From: Lates calcarifer
Lineage: Eukaryota; Chordata; Actinopteri; Centropomidae
Reading direction: 5' to 3'
NCBI RefSeq assembly: GCF_001640805.2
Contig: NC_066856.1
Location: 4,681,377 to 4,745,376, forward strand
Length of the DNA stretch: 64,000 nt
The position numbers were made by a program, and so were the translations under genes. Below the pieces are notes generated by a model. The model was not told the DNA's origin and ran no database searches. It saw only the letters and a program-made list of their open reading frames with translations. Below, in pieces: positions 11,850 to 23,059 of the stretch (positions are counted from its first letter, which is position 1; each line of letters begins with the position of its first letter).

Positions 11850-13735
11850 TACACATCCAAGCTCCATAGAAGTGTAAGAAATTGTCTCTTGGTTAAGAAC
11901 TGTCTTGACTTGATTTGTTCTTCGCTTTCTTTAAATTTAAGCCTAACACTACAGTAAGAATTTAATTGCTTCCCCTCAAGAGTCAGGTTCACCTGAGTGC
12001 ATGGAAGGGAATATTGCATATACTAATTTTGAGTCTAAATCTAAAAAGCGTGCAACTGAAGGCAGCGCTTGGTATAAGCGTGCAGTTGGGATGACAGTGT
12101 AACCTCATGTGAATATCAGCTTTTGCAGCCCAAGGACAAGTAGAAAACCCATTACAACGACAACTGTTGAATATCCTCCAGTAATTTGCAAAATTCTGGG
12201 GGGAAAAAATTAAAGTGTTCATGCTTAGAATTATATTGACAGCATTAAGTGAAAAAAAATTCACAGTATCAACACATTGCATAATCTAAACAATATGAAA
12301 AGAACTGATTCTCACAGTGTTGGCAGGATACCCACTCCAGCTACCAAGAGACAGTTTCTTATTTATCTTTCCACTCCATGCCCCCCTCTTCTCAAGCCCA
12401 TTGATTAGCATGATTAAGTCTCATCAGCCCAAATCAACAGCACCCCCACAACATGAGCAGGAAGAAGCTCATCAGACATAACTAATCAAGTACAGCTTGA
12501 TGCTAGTTTTCAGCCAATCATGCGTAGCCTCTGGCGCTGCAAATAAATAAGGTTGATTTGATCAGTCTAAATTTTTAATCAGACGTTTGAACTGCGGCAG
12601 TTATTTTCACAGTTATGCTGTTCTTTGTTTTGCGGAGCTGAGGTCAAGAGGAGGTCAGGGTGACTTTGGCTGGGAAAAAAAAATACTGTCACTGTACAGT
12701 GCCTCCTCAGCTATTGGTTTTCAGAATCTATTTTGCTGTGTGTCAACCATATCTCTTATCACCATTATAGCACTTATATAACAGCTTGTCAGTAGTTTTC
12801 ATGTTTCATTAGCTTTGTTCACTCACTACCAGTGTATAGTGGAGAGTATGCCATTGTAGATGTTGCTGCTTTGAAGGAACAATACAAAATGTGAAAGCAT
12901 AAAATCATTGTTGAAAACTGCAGAAAACTGATAAAAACTCCGAGCAAAAAAGTCATCATCCAGTTGGTTGGTTTCAAAACCACAAATTGTAATCACAAGG
13001 TGATAAGAGGAAAAGTCAGAGGATCATCAAAACTGGTAACAGGCAGTAGATTCATTATTGGAGAACTATGTCTTTCCAAACTTTAAAAACTTTAAAGGTA
13101 CCTTGAGGAGTTTTGATCACAAGTAGTGCCACGGAGTCCAGTCCCTGTTTTATTCATCCCTGATCCACTGACCAACAGTTAGTAATCGTAATGCACCAAG
13201 AAACAACTAAGGCAGGGAAGAACAAACACCTATCTGGTGAATGTGCACCAAAAATTAGGTGCTGGTACTGTTTTTTCCCGAGGCAGGTTCAATACAAGCG
13301 TCAGATACAGCCTTATACACAGTATGCACTATGCATCCCACACCTTGTGACATTAACAACAAGGTACAGGGCTACATCTGAGTTCATCACAATCACTAAA
13401 CTGTAGAAAAAAACACAAGAGATGACATTACCATTTCTGACTATACCTACTTTTATTCTGACATCCACTCTCAGTCACTGAGCCTTCTGATCATCATTTT
13501 TAGTACACACTCTAAAAGGTATAGCCTTTATAGTGTGTCACTTGGAGTCAAAAATATATGTATAGAAATGCTGATGAAGTTTCTTAACTTTTAATGTTCA
13601 GTGATGGTAATGAACTCAGGCATATCCGTATAACTTGTTGATGTCACAGACTATGGATTACAACAACAGTCTATAAAGCTGCAAACTATCTAACACCTGT
13701 GTTGAATTTCCTTAAGAAAGACCAGGTGTAGCTGA
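11850..13735. other. Non-coding stretch
   Basis: AT-rich. No frame above 97 codons and no recognisable repeat or gene. Confidence 0.5.
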
Positions 13736-13737
13736 AT

Positions 13738-14056
13738 CATCCATCCATCCAATCATTATCTAAACTGCTTATCTTTAAGGGTCACGCGGGGCTGGAGCCA
13801 ATCCCAGCTGACACTGGGCGAGAGGCGGGGTACATCCTGTACGGATCGCCAGTCCATCACAGGGTCAATGCATATAGACAACCATTCACCTTCACATTCA
13901 CATCTACAGGCAATTTACTGCCACTAATTAACCTAACCTGCATGTCTTTAGACTGTGGGAGGAAGCCGGAGTACCCAGAGAGAACCCACACAGGCACAGG
14001 GAGAACTGTCTTGCTGTGAGGCAACAGTGCTAACCACTGAACCACCGCACCACCCA
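13738..14056 (-). repeat. Abundant fish repeat, near-complete 3' portion
   Basis: The plus strand starts with CCATCCATCCAATCATTATC and runs through GGGGCTGGAGCCAATCCCAG, CTGACACTGGGCGAGAGGCG and CAGTCCATCACAGGG. It continues with TGCATGTCTTTAGACTGTGG, GGAGTACCCAGAGAGAACCC and a 'gctaaccactgaaccaccg' end. This is the reverse complement of one of the most frequent fish repeats, which ends in (ATGGATGG)n. It is the best-preserved copy in the window. I am unsure of its class; a LINE- or SINE-type tail is likely. The frame at 13857-14186 minus is inside it and is not a gene. Confidence 0.85.
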
Positions 14057-14059
14057 TAG

Positions 14060-14660
14060 TTAAAACATGTGATAAAGTCATTGGAGTGTAGTATGAGGTC
14101 ATGTTCTCTTCAAAAAAGAGCAAGGATGACTCAGTAGGACCGAGGAAAATACATGTCTGTACTAAACTGCATGGCAAACAATCCAACAGATGTTTCAGTC
14201 ACCAAAGTGGTGGATGGACTGACAGACACTGGTTAGAGCCACGTTGCTAGTATGGCTAAAAGTTCAAGTTTGGCCAACACTGGTAGAACTTTACTACAGA
14301 ATCCATAAGGTTCTCCTGCAGCACCAACAGACCAAGACTGATCATGTCACTAAGTTTTCCTCTTATTCTTTTCATCCCTGTCTGCTCATACTGCACTCAT
14401 ATTGTTTTGCTGTCTAAGTCAGTCTTGGTAAAACTCAATCCAGATTCATTTAACTTTAGATCCACTCCATACTTTTCCATCCAGTCAAGTGTGTTGCCAA
14501 CAAAATACCTTCACAGGTCACAGTTGAGAACACCAGTAAATGAAAAATGAACTTTCTTGTTTCAAACCACATTTGCTGCTGCAGAATATTGGACAAGTGT
14601 TACCTCCTTTTTTTCTTTTTGTTGGTACATCATCAGGTTAAAAGTGATTTTGAAAAGTCA
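14060..14660. other. Non-coding stretch
   Basis: Two adjoining plus-strand frames (14344-14550 and 14547-14819) carry no domain. The second runs into a retroposon tail. Confidence 0.4.
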
Positions 14661-14663
14661 CAC

Positions 14664-14710
14664 TGTTACACAATTTCCCCTCGAGGTTCAATAAAGTTCA
14701 TTATACCCTT
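14664..14710 (+). repeat. LINE/SINE 3' tail
   Basis: ACACAATTTCCCCTCGAGGT followed by TCAATAAAGTTCATTATACC matches the usual fish retroposon ending 'aatttccccncggggatcaataaagt'. The short CG-rich inverted repeat before 'caataaag' is intact. The body upstream is not recognisable. Confidence 0.6.
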
Positions 14711-14829
14711 AACCTCAAAGATGACGAACAGTGACCCCATAAATGTTACAGAAATAGAGATCACTGACATTTACCCTGACATGTCCAGCCCCATTTCATT
14801 CCAACTCCATAGCTTCTAATTTTCCTGGA

Positions 14830-17560
14830 GCAAAACCAGTCTCTCTTCATAATGGCATTGTGGACAGTACTGCAGAGAAATAATTCATCAAAACAAATGA
14901 GAGGGAGAGAGAAAGAGAGAGAAATAGCATTAAGAAGTGGATTGATCCCTATCTTAAACATTTGTCTGCAATCCTGGCTTAAGTTTCCTCAGATTTTTTT
15001 GGCAAAACACCCCCTCATTCTTTCATTCATTTTCAGATGGCTGTTGGTGTTTTCCATATAAAGCCTATTGAAGTTGAGCTCTTTTAAGTGCCACATTAAA
15101 GAAATGATACACAGGCAGCCTCTGAAAACTGGCACGGTTCATGTTTACTATTTCTCTCTCAGATATTAAAATCCCACTATTGAATTTACCGTCCTCAACT
15201 CCTTCCTCTGCCCTCAGCATTCACTATTATTCCATCTGTTTGAAAGGCAGAGAACAAAAATATTCCATTATGTCCTCTGTTGTATCTGTTTCATGTGCAT
15301 TCTTGGCAGGCAGGTTATGAATACAAATTCAGGCCAACACACTATTCTAGTTTCAAGAAGACACCAGAGGTAATAACATATCTATTTCTCTCTCTGAAAA
15401 CAATCGTAGAAAACATCTTATGATTTGGCGCGTAGAGTATGTGTAGCACTTGACCTTTCCTTTCCATCACAGTTTTATGAGATGCCATCCTGGGTTGCCA
15501 CAATTTGGGCAGGTAAACGAGGCAAAGCGGAGCAAAGCGACCAACTGATATGTAGATGAGACGAGGCTGGATGTCCCCGCGGGGCATTGGGTGAGATTGA
15601 AGGCTTGGATTTGGGAATGCATTTAAAACGTTTATGTGTTTTCTCCATTCTTTCTTCCTGCCTGCAGCATTGACCTGCAAGCAAGACCTAAATCAACCCA
15701 AGCAAATGAAGTGAACAATGAGTGACGTTTAGCAAAGTGCTGTTGGCTTCCAATCGGCTGTTTGTCACCCTGCAGGTCACACTCAGCTAGAGACGATATC
15801 TGTCATCTATATTCATACAGCAACTCTGAATAATTTCTACCAACATTAGGATATTATAGTATCTTAAACATGTTGAAGTATGTGATGAAAGTAAAGGGAA
15901 ATGAAACCTCAAAAATGAAATGAATATATTCATATTTAGCTTTAACTGAACAGCAAGATTTTGAAGGAGGCAGCAAAAAGAAAATGCAGGATTTAACTTG
16001 ACAAGCAATAATAGTTTTACCACCTACATCAAAACAAGCTAGCAAAGACACAATGACTTAAAAAATATGTCTCTTTGCATATCCAATATGTCAAAAATAG
16101 AAGCCAAAATATTTTTAGTATTTTATTTAGCAAAATCCTTCTCATTTCTCTAATACATTTTTAATGGCTGTATTCAATTAAATATAATTTGGGGCAGGCG
16201 ACTAGCCCCTTCCATCATTACGAACCACACTTGTTATTAACTCAACAAGTCCTCCACCTCCAACAGCCGTATAGTTCATTTGTCTCTAACCTCAGATACT
16301 GCCCCTAGATGCATACTAGTGGTAGGTTTACTGGACCAGGTGGAGGCCAGCTGTCCCCCAGCCTGAAACTGCTATGGAGGGGAGACCTCATGCATACAAA
16401 AGGGAATTTATAGTTCTATTTAAAGGCTCATGGCATGGCTTTAGAACCTATGCACGTAGTAGCTATAGGCTACATCACAGAACTGTGATTGATAGCATTG
16501 GCCTCCATGCAAGTTTGTGATGCCAGTGGAGACTGTTAAGCCTGTGAACAACATTTAGCAGGTTGAAGAAACGCTCTGTAATCTTATCCCTTTCAGTTAC
16601 ACACATCCATTCATAAAGCTGTTTCGGTTGCGAACCCTCTGCTCTATGCAATCACTGCTCTCTATTACAGTGAATGAATGAACATAAGTGTGGTGATTGT
16701 ACAGCTGTGGGCTCCTATCTGGCAGAGAGACAAAGAGAACTGGAAGTTACTTGGCTGTATTTCTTAGCTCTGTAAGTGAACGTGTCGAACTTGTATCACA
16801 AAGAAAATGAAATAATTCCTGCATTGAACACTGCTAAAGTCCAATATGGTCCAATCATTTGGCCATACTAGATTTGTTGTATAGTTTTACGATCTGATCC
16901 TAATACATACCAGGGAGAATACAGACTGCTCTGGTTCTGTCCACACACACCTCTAACCTCATTTGTGTCATGCATTGTGCTACTTAAATGTTTGGGTTTG
17001 CATTCTAATTTGAAAACCCTGATGAAAACTTTCAGCTAAAGCTGAGTGCCTTTACTTTTTCTTTTTTTTTTTTGTTTGCAATCACCGTGGCCCTTGAGCA
17101 CTTTTGTTTATTTAGTGTGATTTGTTTACAAAGCAAAGACAAATCAAATCCCTCTTGAAATTATATTACTATCTTATTCCATTTCACTCTCAAATATGGT
17201 CTATCTGCCATTTCACTCCTTTAGGGTAAATGTGGTTGGTTAAAATAAGGTTATTTTAAGAGCTGACTGAGAAACATTTGTCAAACAAACAGGCACCTTA
17301 ACTGAACTACTTTTAAACCTTAAAGACACTTTGTGAGGAATGTAATTCTATTCTGATGGCACAGGTTCCAGTTTTCCTGTAAGAGGCTTCCAAAGGAACT
17401 GTGCCTTCAGACTATACTGTACTGGTTCAAGCATACAGCTTTGGCAGAGGCAGCTTGTATCCAAGGTGCTGCCCCAGCCTTGTAGTTTTAATTACATAGA
17501 CACAATGCTGGACCATCATTAAAAGCAACCCTGTCCAGTGTTATTTCACTTTTTATGGCT
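14830..17560. other. Non-coding stretch
   Basis: No gene is seen. Two overlapping minus-strand frames at 15342-15684 (112 and 69 codons) have no domain and each would exclude the other. A run of T lies at 17059-17073. Confidence 0.45.
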
Positions 17561-17564
17561 ATCT

Positions 17565-17690
17565 TTAGGCACTCACAGCACTTGGTTAAGGTTAGGGAAA
17601 GACTGTGGTCTGGTTTAATACAGAAGAAGGTCAGAGACATGGCTGTTAACAGACTTAAGAAGTAGTGTGTACGTGTGTGTGTGTGTGTGA
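17565..17690 (+). repeat. Fragment of 'TTGGTTAGGGTTAGGG'-type repeat plus (GT)n
   Basis: CACTTGGTTAAGGTTAGGGA and AAGACTGTGGTCTGGTTTAA resemble the fish repeat also suggested at 8150-8410, here on the plus strand. A short (GT)n tract follows at 17664-17690. Confidence 0.4.
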
Positions 17691-17699
17691 GAAAGAGAG

Positions 17700-20420
17700 T
17701 TTAGATTTTGCACAAGCTCCACTCCTATAAATCTGTCACTAAGATTACTAAGGTGTGGAAAAGCTCCATTGCTTTATGATTGCAACAACTAAGGGCCAAG
17801 TGTGATGAGTAGAAACACACCCCGCTTTAACTTAATGAACTCTCATGATACAGGCAATTATTTTAGACACAGTAAACCATCTATCTCTCTTACATTTTAA
17901 AAAGCTCCAAATAAATTTGTCTGTCGAGAGACTGTGGTTTCATTACCACACTAAAATTAATCTCCTTTTTTTCACACTTGTATGGCATCTAATGGACAAA
18001 AATCTGCCTGTAAACCCCACTCCATTTGTTAGGTATTCAGAAAATAGGGCCTTTTTTTCCCTCTTGTAATGGGACTTTCAAATAAATCATTCATAGCACC
18101 AAGCTAAATTAAATGCAATAACTTTTCAATGGTTCCTTTTAACCTGCTGTGCAGATGGAGTAGTCCATTCCATTGCTATGGTGCATTTACTCAACAAAAT
18201 GTAGCTATAAATGATTTCCGCACAATACAGCCTTTTTAGTTAATGATTTTCAGTTACGGCTTCAGGAAAATTGAGCCGGGAAAAAGACAGAGCTTTGTGG
18301 GTTGTTTCAACTGCCATATGTAAAGACGACGGACATGCACTATTACCTGTGCCTGATCATGAGGGGCATCGCTCTCTCTCTCTTTTCCCCCATCCACTCT
18401 CTTCCCTCTCAGAACTGTTGTCTGTCTGTATGTTTCACTGTGACAATAGAAACAACTGCATTGTGATGGCCAGCTTCCAACACTGATGTAATTCACTGCT
18501 CCATCCCACAATAAAGATTACTGCTGTCCTACAAACGGACAAGACTACATGTTCTCTTTTTTGGCTTATCTGCATCCTGATGCGACAGTGTTAAAAGAAG
18601 GTTGTCATTGTTGTTTGCACACTCCACCGGTCCATTCAGACTGGCTGGGCAGGCCACTTCAAGCCAGGAGAGAGAGAGCTACACTTTTAGCTTCAAAGTA
18701 CAACACAGTCTTTCAGCTGCTGAGTGAACAGTTTGAAGCTGCAATGGTCAATCCTTAAGAGACAACAACCAAACTGTTTTTGCACATTTTAGCTAATTTA
18801 CTAATTAATGTTACTATTTCCCAAAATATACTGTGGTGGATTTCAAATATAAATTGTATACTGTGTTGCCTATATAAGTCTATTTTAGTGCAGGCTCAGA
18901 GCAGTCTATACAGCAGCTTCATTATGCGCCTAGAGACAGTGAGACCGACTACAACTCCCAACGCTGAAATAATATAACCTGTGTCCGGGTTTTCTGTGAT
19001 TCAGTTAGCTTGTGACTGATTGGCTTAACTCAACTTTATTTGGCAATATTCACCATTTCAACACCTAAACATAAAATAACTGAGTTTTTAAAGCTAGGTT
19101 TGGACTGAATACAAATTCTTCACTGCAAAGACTTCACTGCACTTAATGGGCATGGGCCCCTGAGGACTTTATGTGGACTTCAAGATAGTCCAACTGAAGA
19201 TTATTAACACAATAAATAATACAAAAATTACTTAATTAAGTACCTTTAAGAAACAGTAATAATTTGAAAAATCATATTTACTCCCACTCTCTCAATATGT
19301 AATGGGCAGAGTGTAATGGAATTTATTGAGCACAGAACTGTTCTCCTGAGGATGAACCTTTTCTGAAAAATCCTATCTTAAAATATACATACCTAAAATA
19401 TCAACTTTGCGCACAAGACATTTCATCATACATTTGGCACGTTGCATCATCAATGGATAATTAATTTTGTCCAACACTTTTACATTATGGGTGTAGTTAT
19501 TGTTGCAGCCTCTAGGAGTCACTAGTGTCCCTTAAGATTTTTATCTTCTTGTCCTTACTCCTTTGGCTGCTCTATAGCCCCTCCTGCCTCGCATATTTCA
19601 AACCTTTTGTGTCCATCTGACTCAAGATGTGTCTACATCTGCTATTTATCTCTGCTGTATATGTGGCTCCCTATTTTCTCTGTTTCCACAGACTGCATTC
19701 CCTTCCTTTCTTGTACCCAATGAGTCCATGTTCTTCTCTCCCTCCTATCATCTGTGTACTGGCTGTCATGTAATGCCTTTACAAGCCTACAATGTGACTA
19801 CCACAAGAATAGCCTCAAAACAAATTAGTGTGTGCCGCACGATAAAGGAGAAGTTGAGTGTGTGACACACAAATTACCCCCATATGTTGCCAAGTGGTAA
19901 GAGGTAACTATGTTGTTATCATTGTGTTTTCTGATGTCAGTGGAAAGCTGTGTGTGTGTGAGGGACACGCTATGATTTCAAAGGTTAATGCATGGCAGAA
20001 ATAGAACATGAGTGGGTTTAGTAATCACAGGCAAACAATGGACTGGTGATACACCATGTCAGCTTGAAGATGCAACAGTGTGTGTATGTGTGTGAAAGAC
20101 TGGAGAACAATTTGTTCAGGCAACTGGCTTTGTAAGTTGAATGTGAAGGATGGATGTGCACAAATATTAACTTTCAGGATGGTGTGCATTTGGAATTTTA
20201 TAATGCAGTGTGGTAATGTTTTGCTAGCATTCAGTGCAGTGTACCATATCAAAGATTTTCAGTGCATAACCTTGCAATGATGACTGTCTCTAAATATATA
20301 TGTATAATTGACTAAGAAGCACACAGTGAACCACTGACCCTATTTGAACTTGTCAGTAAAGCAGAAATCACTTTGCACTTTCCAAAGCAAACAGAATTTA
20401 AAATATCTGAAAGTGTTTCT
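17700..20420. other. Non-coding stretch
   Basis: No gene is seen. Frames are at most 85 codons, and those at 18254-18511 overlap on both strands without any domain. Confidence 0.45.
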
Positions 20421-20429
20421 AATAACGTT

Positions 20430-20745
20430 TAAGGCAGTCACAGCCCTCCTCCCATGGTAACAGCACTCCCTGGTGATGGCAGCCTCCCCCCAGCAGTACA
20501 GTGCCCCCATCACACTGCAAAAACTGCTCAGAAATGACTAAAGGAACACAACAGAGCCCAAAGCACTGACCTGAGCTCCAAACTCCCCAGATCCACATCT
20601 GATTGGGAAACAGTGGGATGCACCGGATCAAACCAGATCCATGGAGACCCCAAGGTGACAGACACCACAGGACAGCCCCAGAGGTCCTGTGACCATGCCA
20701 ATAGGTATTAGGTGGCGGTTTTAACACTGTGGCCAATCAGTGTAC
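20430..20745 (+). mobile_element. Tc1/mariner element, 3' transposase fragment
   Basis: The plus strand is the coding strand of a decayed Tc1-type transposase C-terminus. The DNA preserves the order seen in fish copies: the region for a GxGLFQQDNAPCHTA-like motif (remnant SSTVPPSHCKNCSEM), then PKH*PELQTPQIHI for the 'LTWPPNSPDLNPIEH' segment. It ends with the 3' terminal repeat GGCGGTTTTAACACTGTGGC plus CAATCAGTGTA. Several stops and frameshifts are present and the third catalytic acidic residue lies in the decayed part. The 5' half is absent. The 105-codon minus-strand frame here is only an antisense shadow. Confidence 0.8.
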
Positions 20746-21305
20746 GTGAACATTAAATCAACAATACCAAGAAACGTAGAATATAAGAAGGAGGTTTGGG
20801 ATGGTTTGGGAGTTGTGGTAGCATGAGCAGCAGCAGAGTAATAGGGCATTGCATCCGTTTGTTTCTCGTTTCCCTCAGTTGTGTCTTTTCCTTTCATCTT
20901 AGTCCGTCCTACTAAAGACGCAAGGATAGATACAAGGAAAAAGATGTTTAGGAGAGAAGAACCATGGGAACACAGTTTTAGAGAAATGAGATGTTGTTTA
21001 TATCTGAAACCATCTAAAGCCATCTCTATTTCTGATGAGAGTGGCACAGCTGGATCACAGCTGAATAAGCTGTCACCAGTCATGCTGTACCATATAATGA
21101 TTGGAATTGCCCATACTGTATATGCACTGTAAATATAAAAAACAGTAAACAGCATGGTGATTGGTTTCATTTTTTTCAGTCTCTCTGCATGTTCCCTATT
21201 AAAAAAAAACTGTTTGACAAACGTAATATGTTTGCAAAACAGAAAATGTAAAAATCTGCAGTCTGTGCAAAAATCAGCAGAACCACAGAATGTAAATAAA
21301 GTCAA
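20721..21305 (-). other. 194-codon open frame, no known domain
   Basis: This is the longest open frame in the window. It begins right at the Tc1 3' end on its C-terminal side. The predicted protein has two hydrophobic stretches, about residues 47-72 (MKPITMLFTVFYIYSAYTVW and on) and 118-130 (LNIFFLVSILASL), and otherwise low-complexity Ser/Thr text. The C-terminal codons run into the Tc1 terminal repeat (YTDWPQC), which argues against a conserved gene. Plus-strand frames overlap it. A chance frame is the better explanation, though this length is uncommon in AT-rich DNA. Confidence 0.12.
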
Positions 21306-21309
21306 ATGT

Positions 21310-22825
21310 TCTGCACACAGAACATTTCCACTAGCAGCTACATGTTCCTGTTTTCATTCACAATTCACTTTTTAATAATCTAGGTTGTGATTAGAATGTT
21401 TTACAGTGTCTTATAATTTTTGTAGAAATGATTTATTATTGGGGAAGTGGAAATAAAGTAAATATGAAGACTATAAAGAAAGTTGTTTAGGGTTCTTTTA
21501 TTAATCAGAACCACAGATCCACTATTCATTTGACGGTGAATCTGAAAAACAGTTACAATGAGAAACTTGGGAGTAATGCACTTGAATCTACTGAATCTAT
21601 TATTGTCTGTTACTTCAATATAAAACAGTGGTGGCACTGTGATGTAGTTTCAGATCAGTCTGACTACATATCCTCACTCCTCAGAGCAGAAACAAGAGCT
21701 TTGGGATGGCCTTCAAGATGAAGGACTGGAACAAAGAAGTTTCAGGTTATAATAGCAGAGTACATAGTACATAGTACACCTGCATGGATATGACTGGATG
21801 TTACTACTCAGCTGATAGCCATGCAGCTGTGAAGGAACCTGTGATTGTGAAGCACGAATGAAGCAGCTGATGCCAATTAATCCAAGCTCGACTTCAGCAC
21901 TCTGCCTGAACTTAATCTCCTGCTGTGCTCCAAGTAAAGTACTCATATCTTTAAATAGAAGAGATGCCTGTCTCCTAAATCATTTTTAAATAAACTTAGA
22001 AGGGAGGTGTTTTTGATGAATGTACTAGCAAAACAATTACTGTCTACATATTTCATTTGTGTTTCCTAAAATTTCTGCTCATGGATGTTAAACTTTTTTT
22101 TGTTTTTTATTTTGGTTTTGTTTTAATACTGAAAAAGTCAGTAATAATTTGTTTTTGCAGTTCTGTGATTTTCTGTAATTACTAATAATTTCCACAGGGT
22201 GTTTCTTAAAAAAAAAAAAAAAAAAAAAAAAACTACGAGGCAGTACTTAATTATTGCACTCTCAGCCCATTAAATCCAATCGATTGCTAATGTAATCCTG
22301 TCTTTTACCCCATCCACAGAAAATCATTTGAACATGCAAATATAAAATTTGTTTGCAGGCATGCATATATGTCAACATATGGGAAATAAAGTTTCCAATA
22401 ATAATATAATAATAAAGAAATATTTGCTTGGGTTTAAATCAAGCTGCTTATTCAAGTAAGTTCCAATTTTTGCTACAGGAAGTCAACATTTCTAGGAAGA
22501 TACAGACCAGTAAAGTGTTACCAAAAAGTCAACAGTGACATAGAGACCCCCGACCACACTAAGACTTGTGTGCATCACAAAAAAGAATCACAAGAAAGTC
22601 TCAAACATTGCCAAAACAAAGTTTCCTCCAAAACATATTAGGTAACCTCATTTAGTATATAAACATAACTCTAAGGAGACAGGGTTGGGAAATTTGTCTC
22701 TAAAACATTCCATGAACCTGAGATCAAGCCACTTAAAATAAAATGCACTCTAAATGGCATGGGAAATTAACTTTTTCCTAATTTCTGTCAAGTGCAGTTT
22801 CGAAGAGAATGTGAGGCAGACTCTT
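21310..22825. other. Non-coding stretch
   Basis: No gene is seen. A poly(A) run lies at 22208-22232 and a small tandem 'tacatagtacatagtac' at about 21762-21778. Confidence 0.5.
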
Positions 22826-22829
22826 ACTC

Positions 22830-22852
22830 TGTGTGTGTGTGTGTGTGTGTGT
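22830..22852 (+). repeat. (GT)n microsatellite
   Basis: Pure alternating GT, 23 bp, about 140 bp before a longer tract of the same type. Confidence 0.95.
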
Positions 22853-22990
22853 CTTTGATCTCCTTCCTATAGGACTGGCTCTAACTCACAGTATGTGGTT
22901 GATCCTCTGGTACATGACTGACTGAGGATGCTACAGGCCACCAAACCTTTGCATAACTAGCCTTGTATATGTATGTGTGTGGATGTTTAA

Positions 22991-22991
<1 letters not shown>

Positions 22992-23031
<40 letters not shown>

Positions 23032-23040
23032 TGTGTGTGT
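22992..23040 (+). repeat. (GT)n microsatellite, about 49 bp
   Basis: Alternating GT with one interruption (TACGTG) near 23028. The (Cys-Val)n and (His-Thr)n frames on the two strands are artefacts of it. Confidence 0.96.
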
Positions 23041-23059
23041 TCCTGGCATGCCTGTGTGG

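Noticed and set aside
13857..14186. 109-codon minus-strand frame as a gene
   Set aside because: It lies mostly inside the common fish repeat at 13738-14056.
20419..20736. 105-codon minus-strand frame as a gene
   Set aside because: It is the antisense of the Tc1 transposase remnant.
22992..23040. (GT)n read as a telomere-like or CRISPR-like array
   Set aside because: It is a pure dinucleotide repeat with no spacers and no TTAGGG units.
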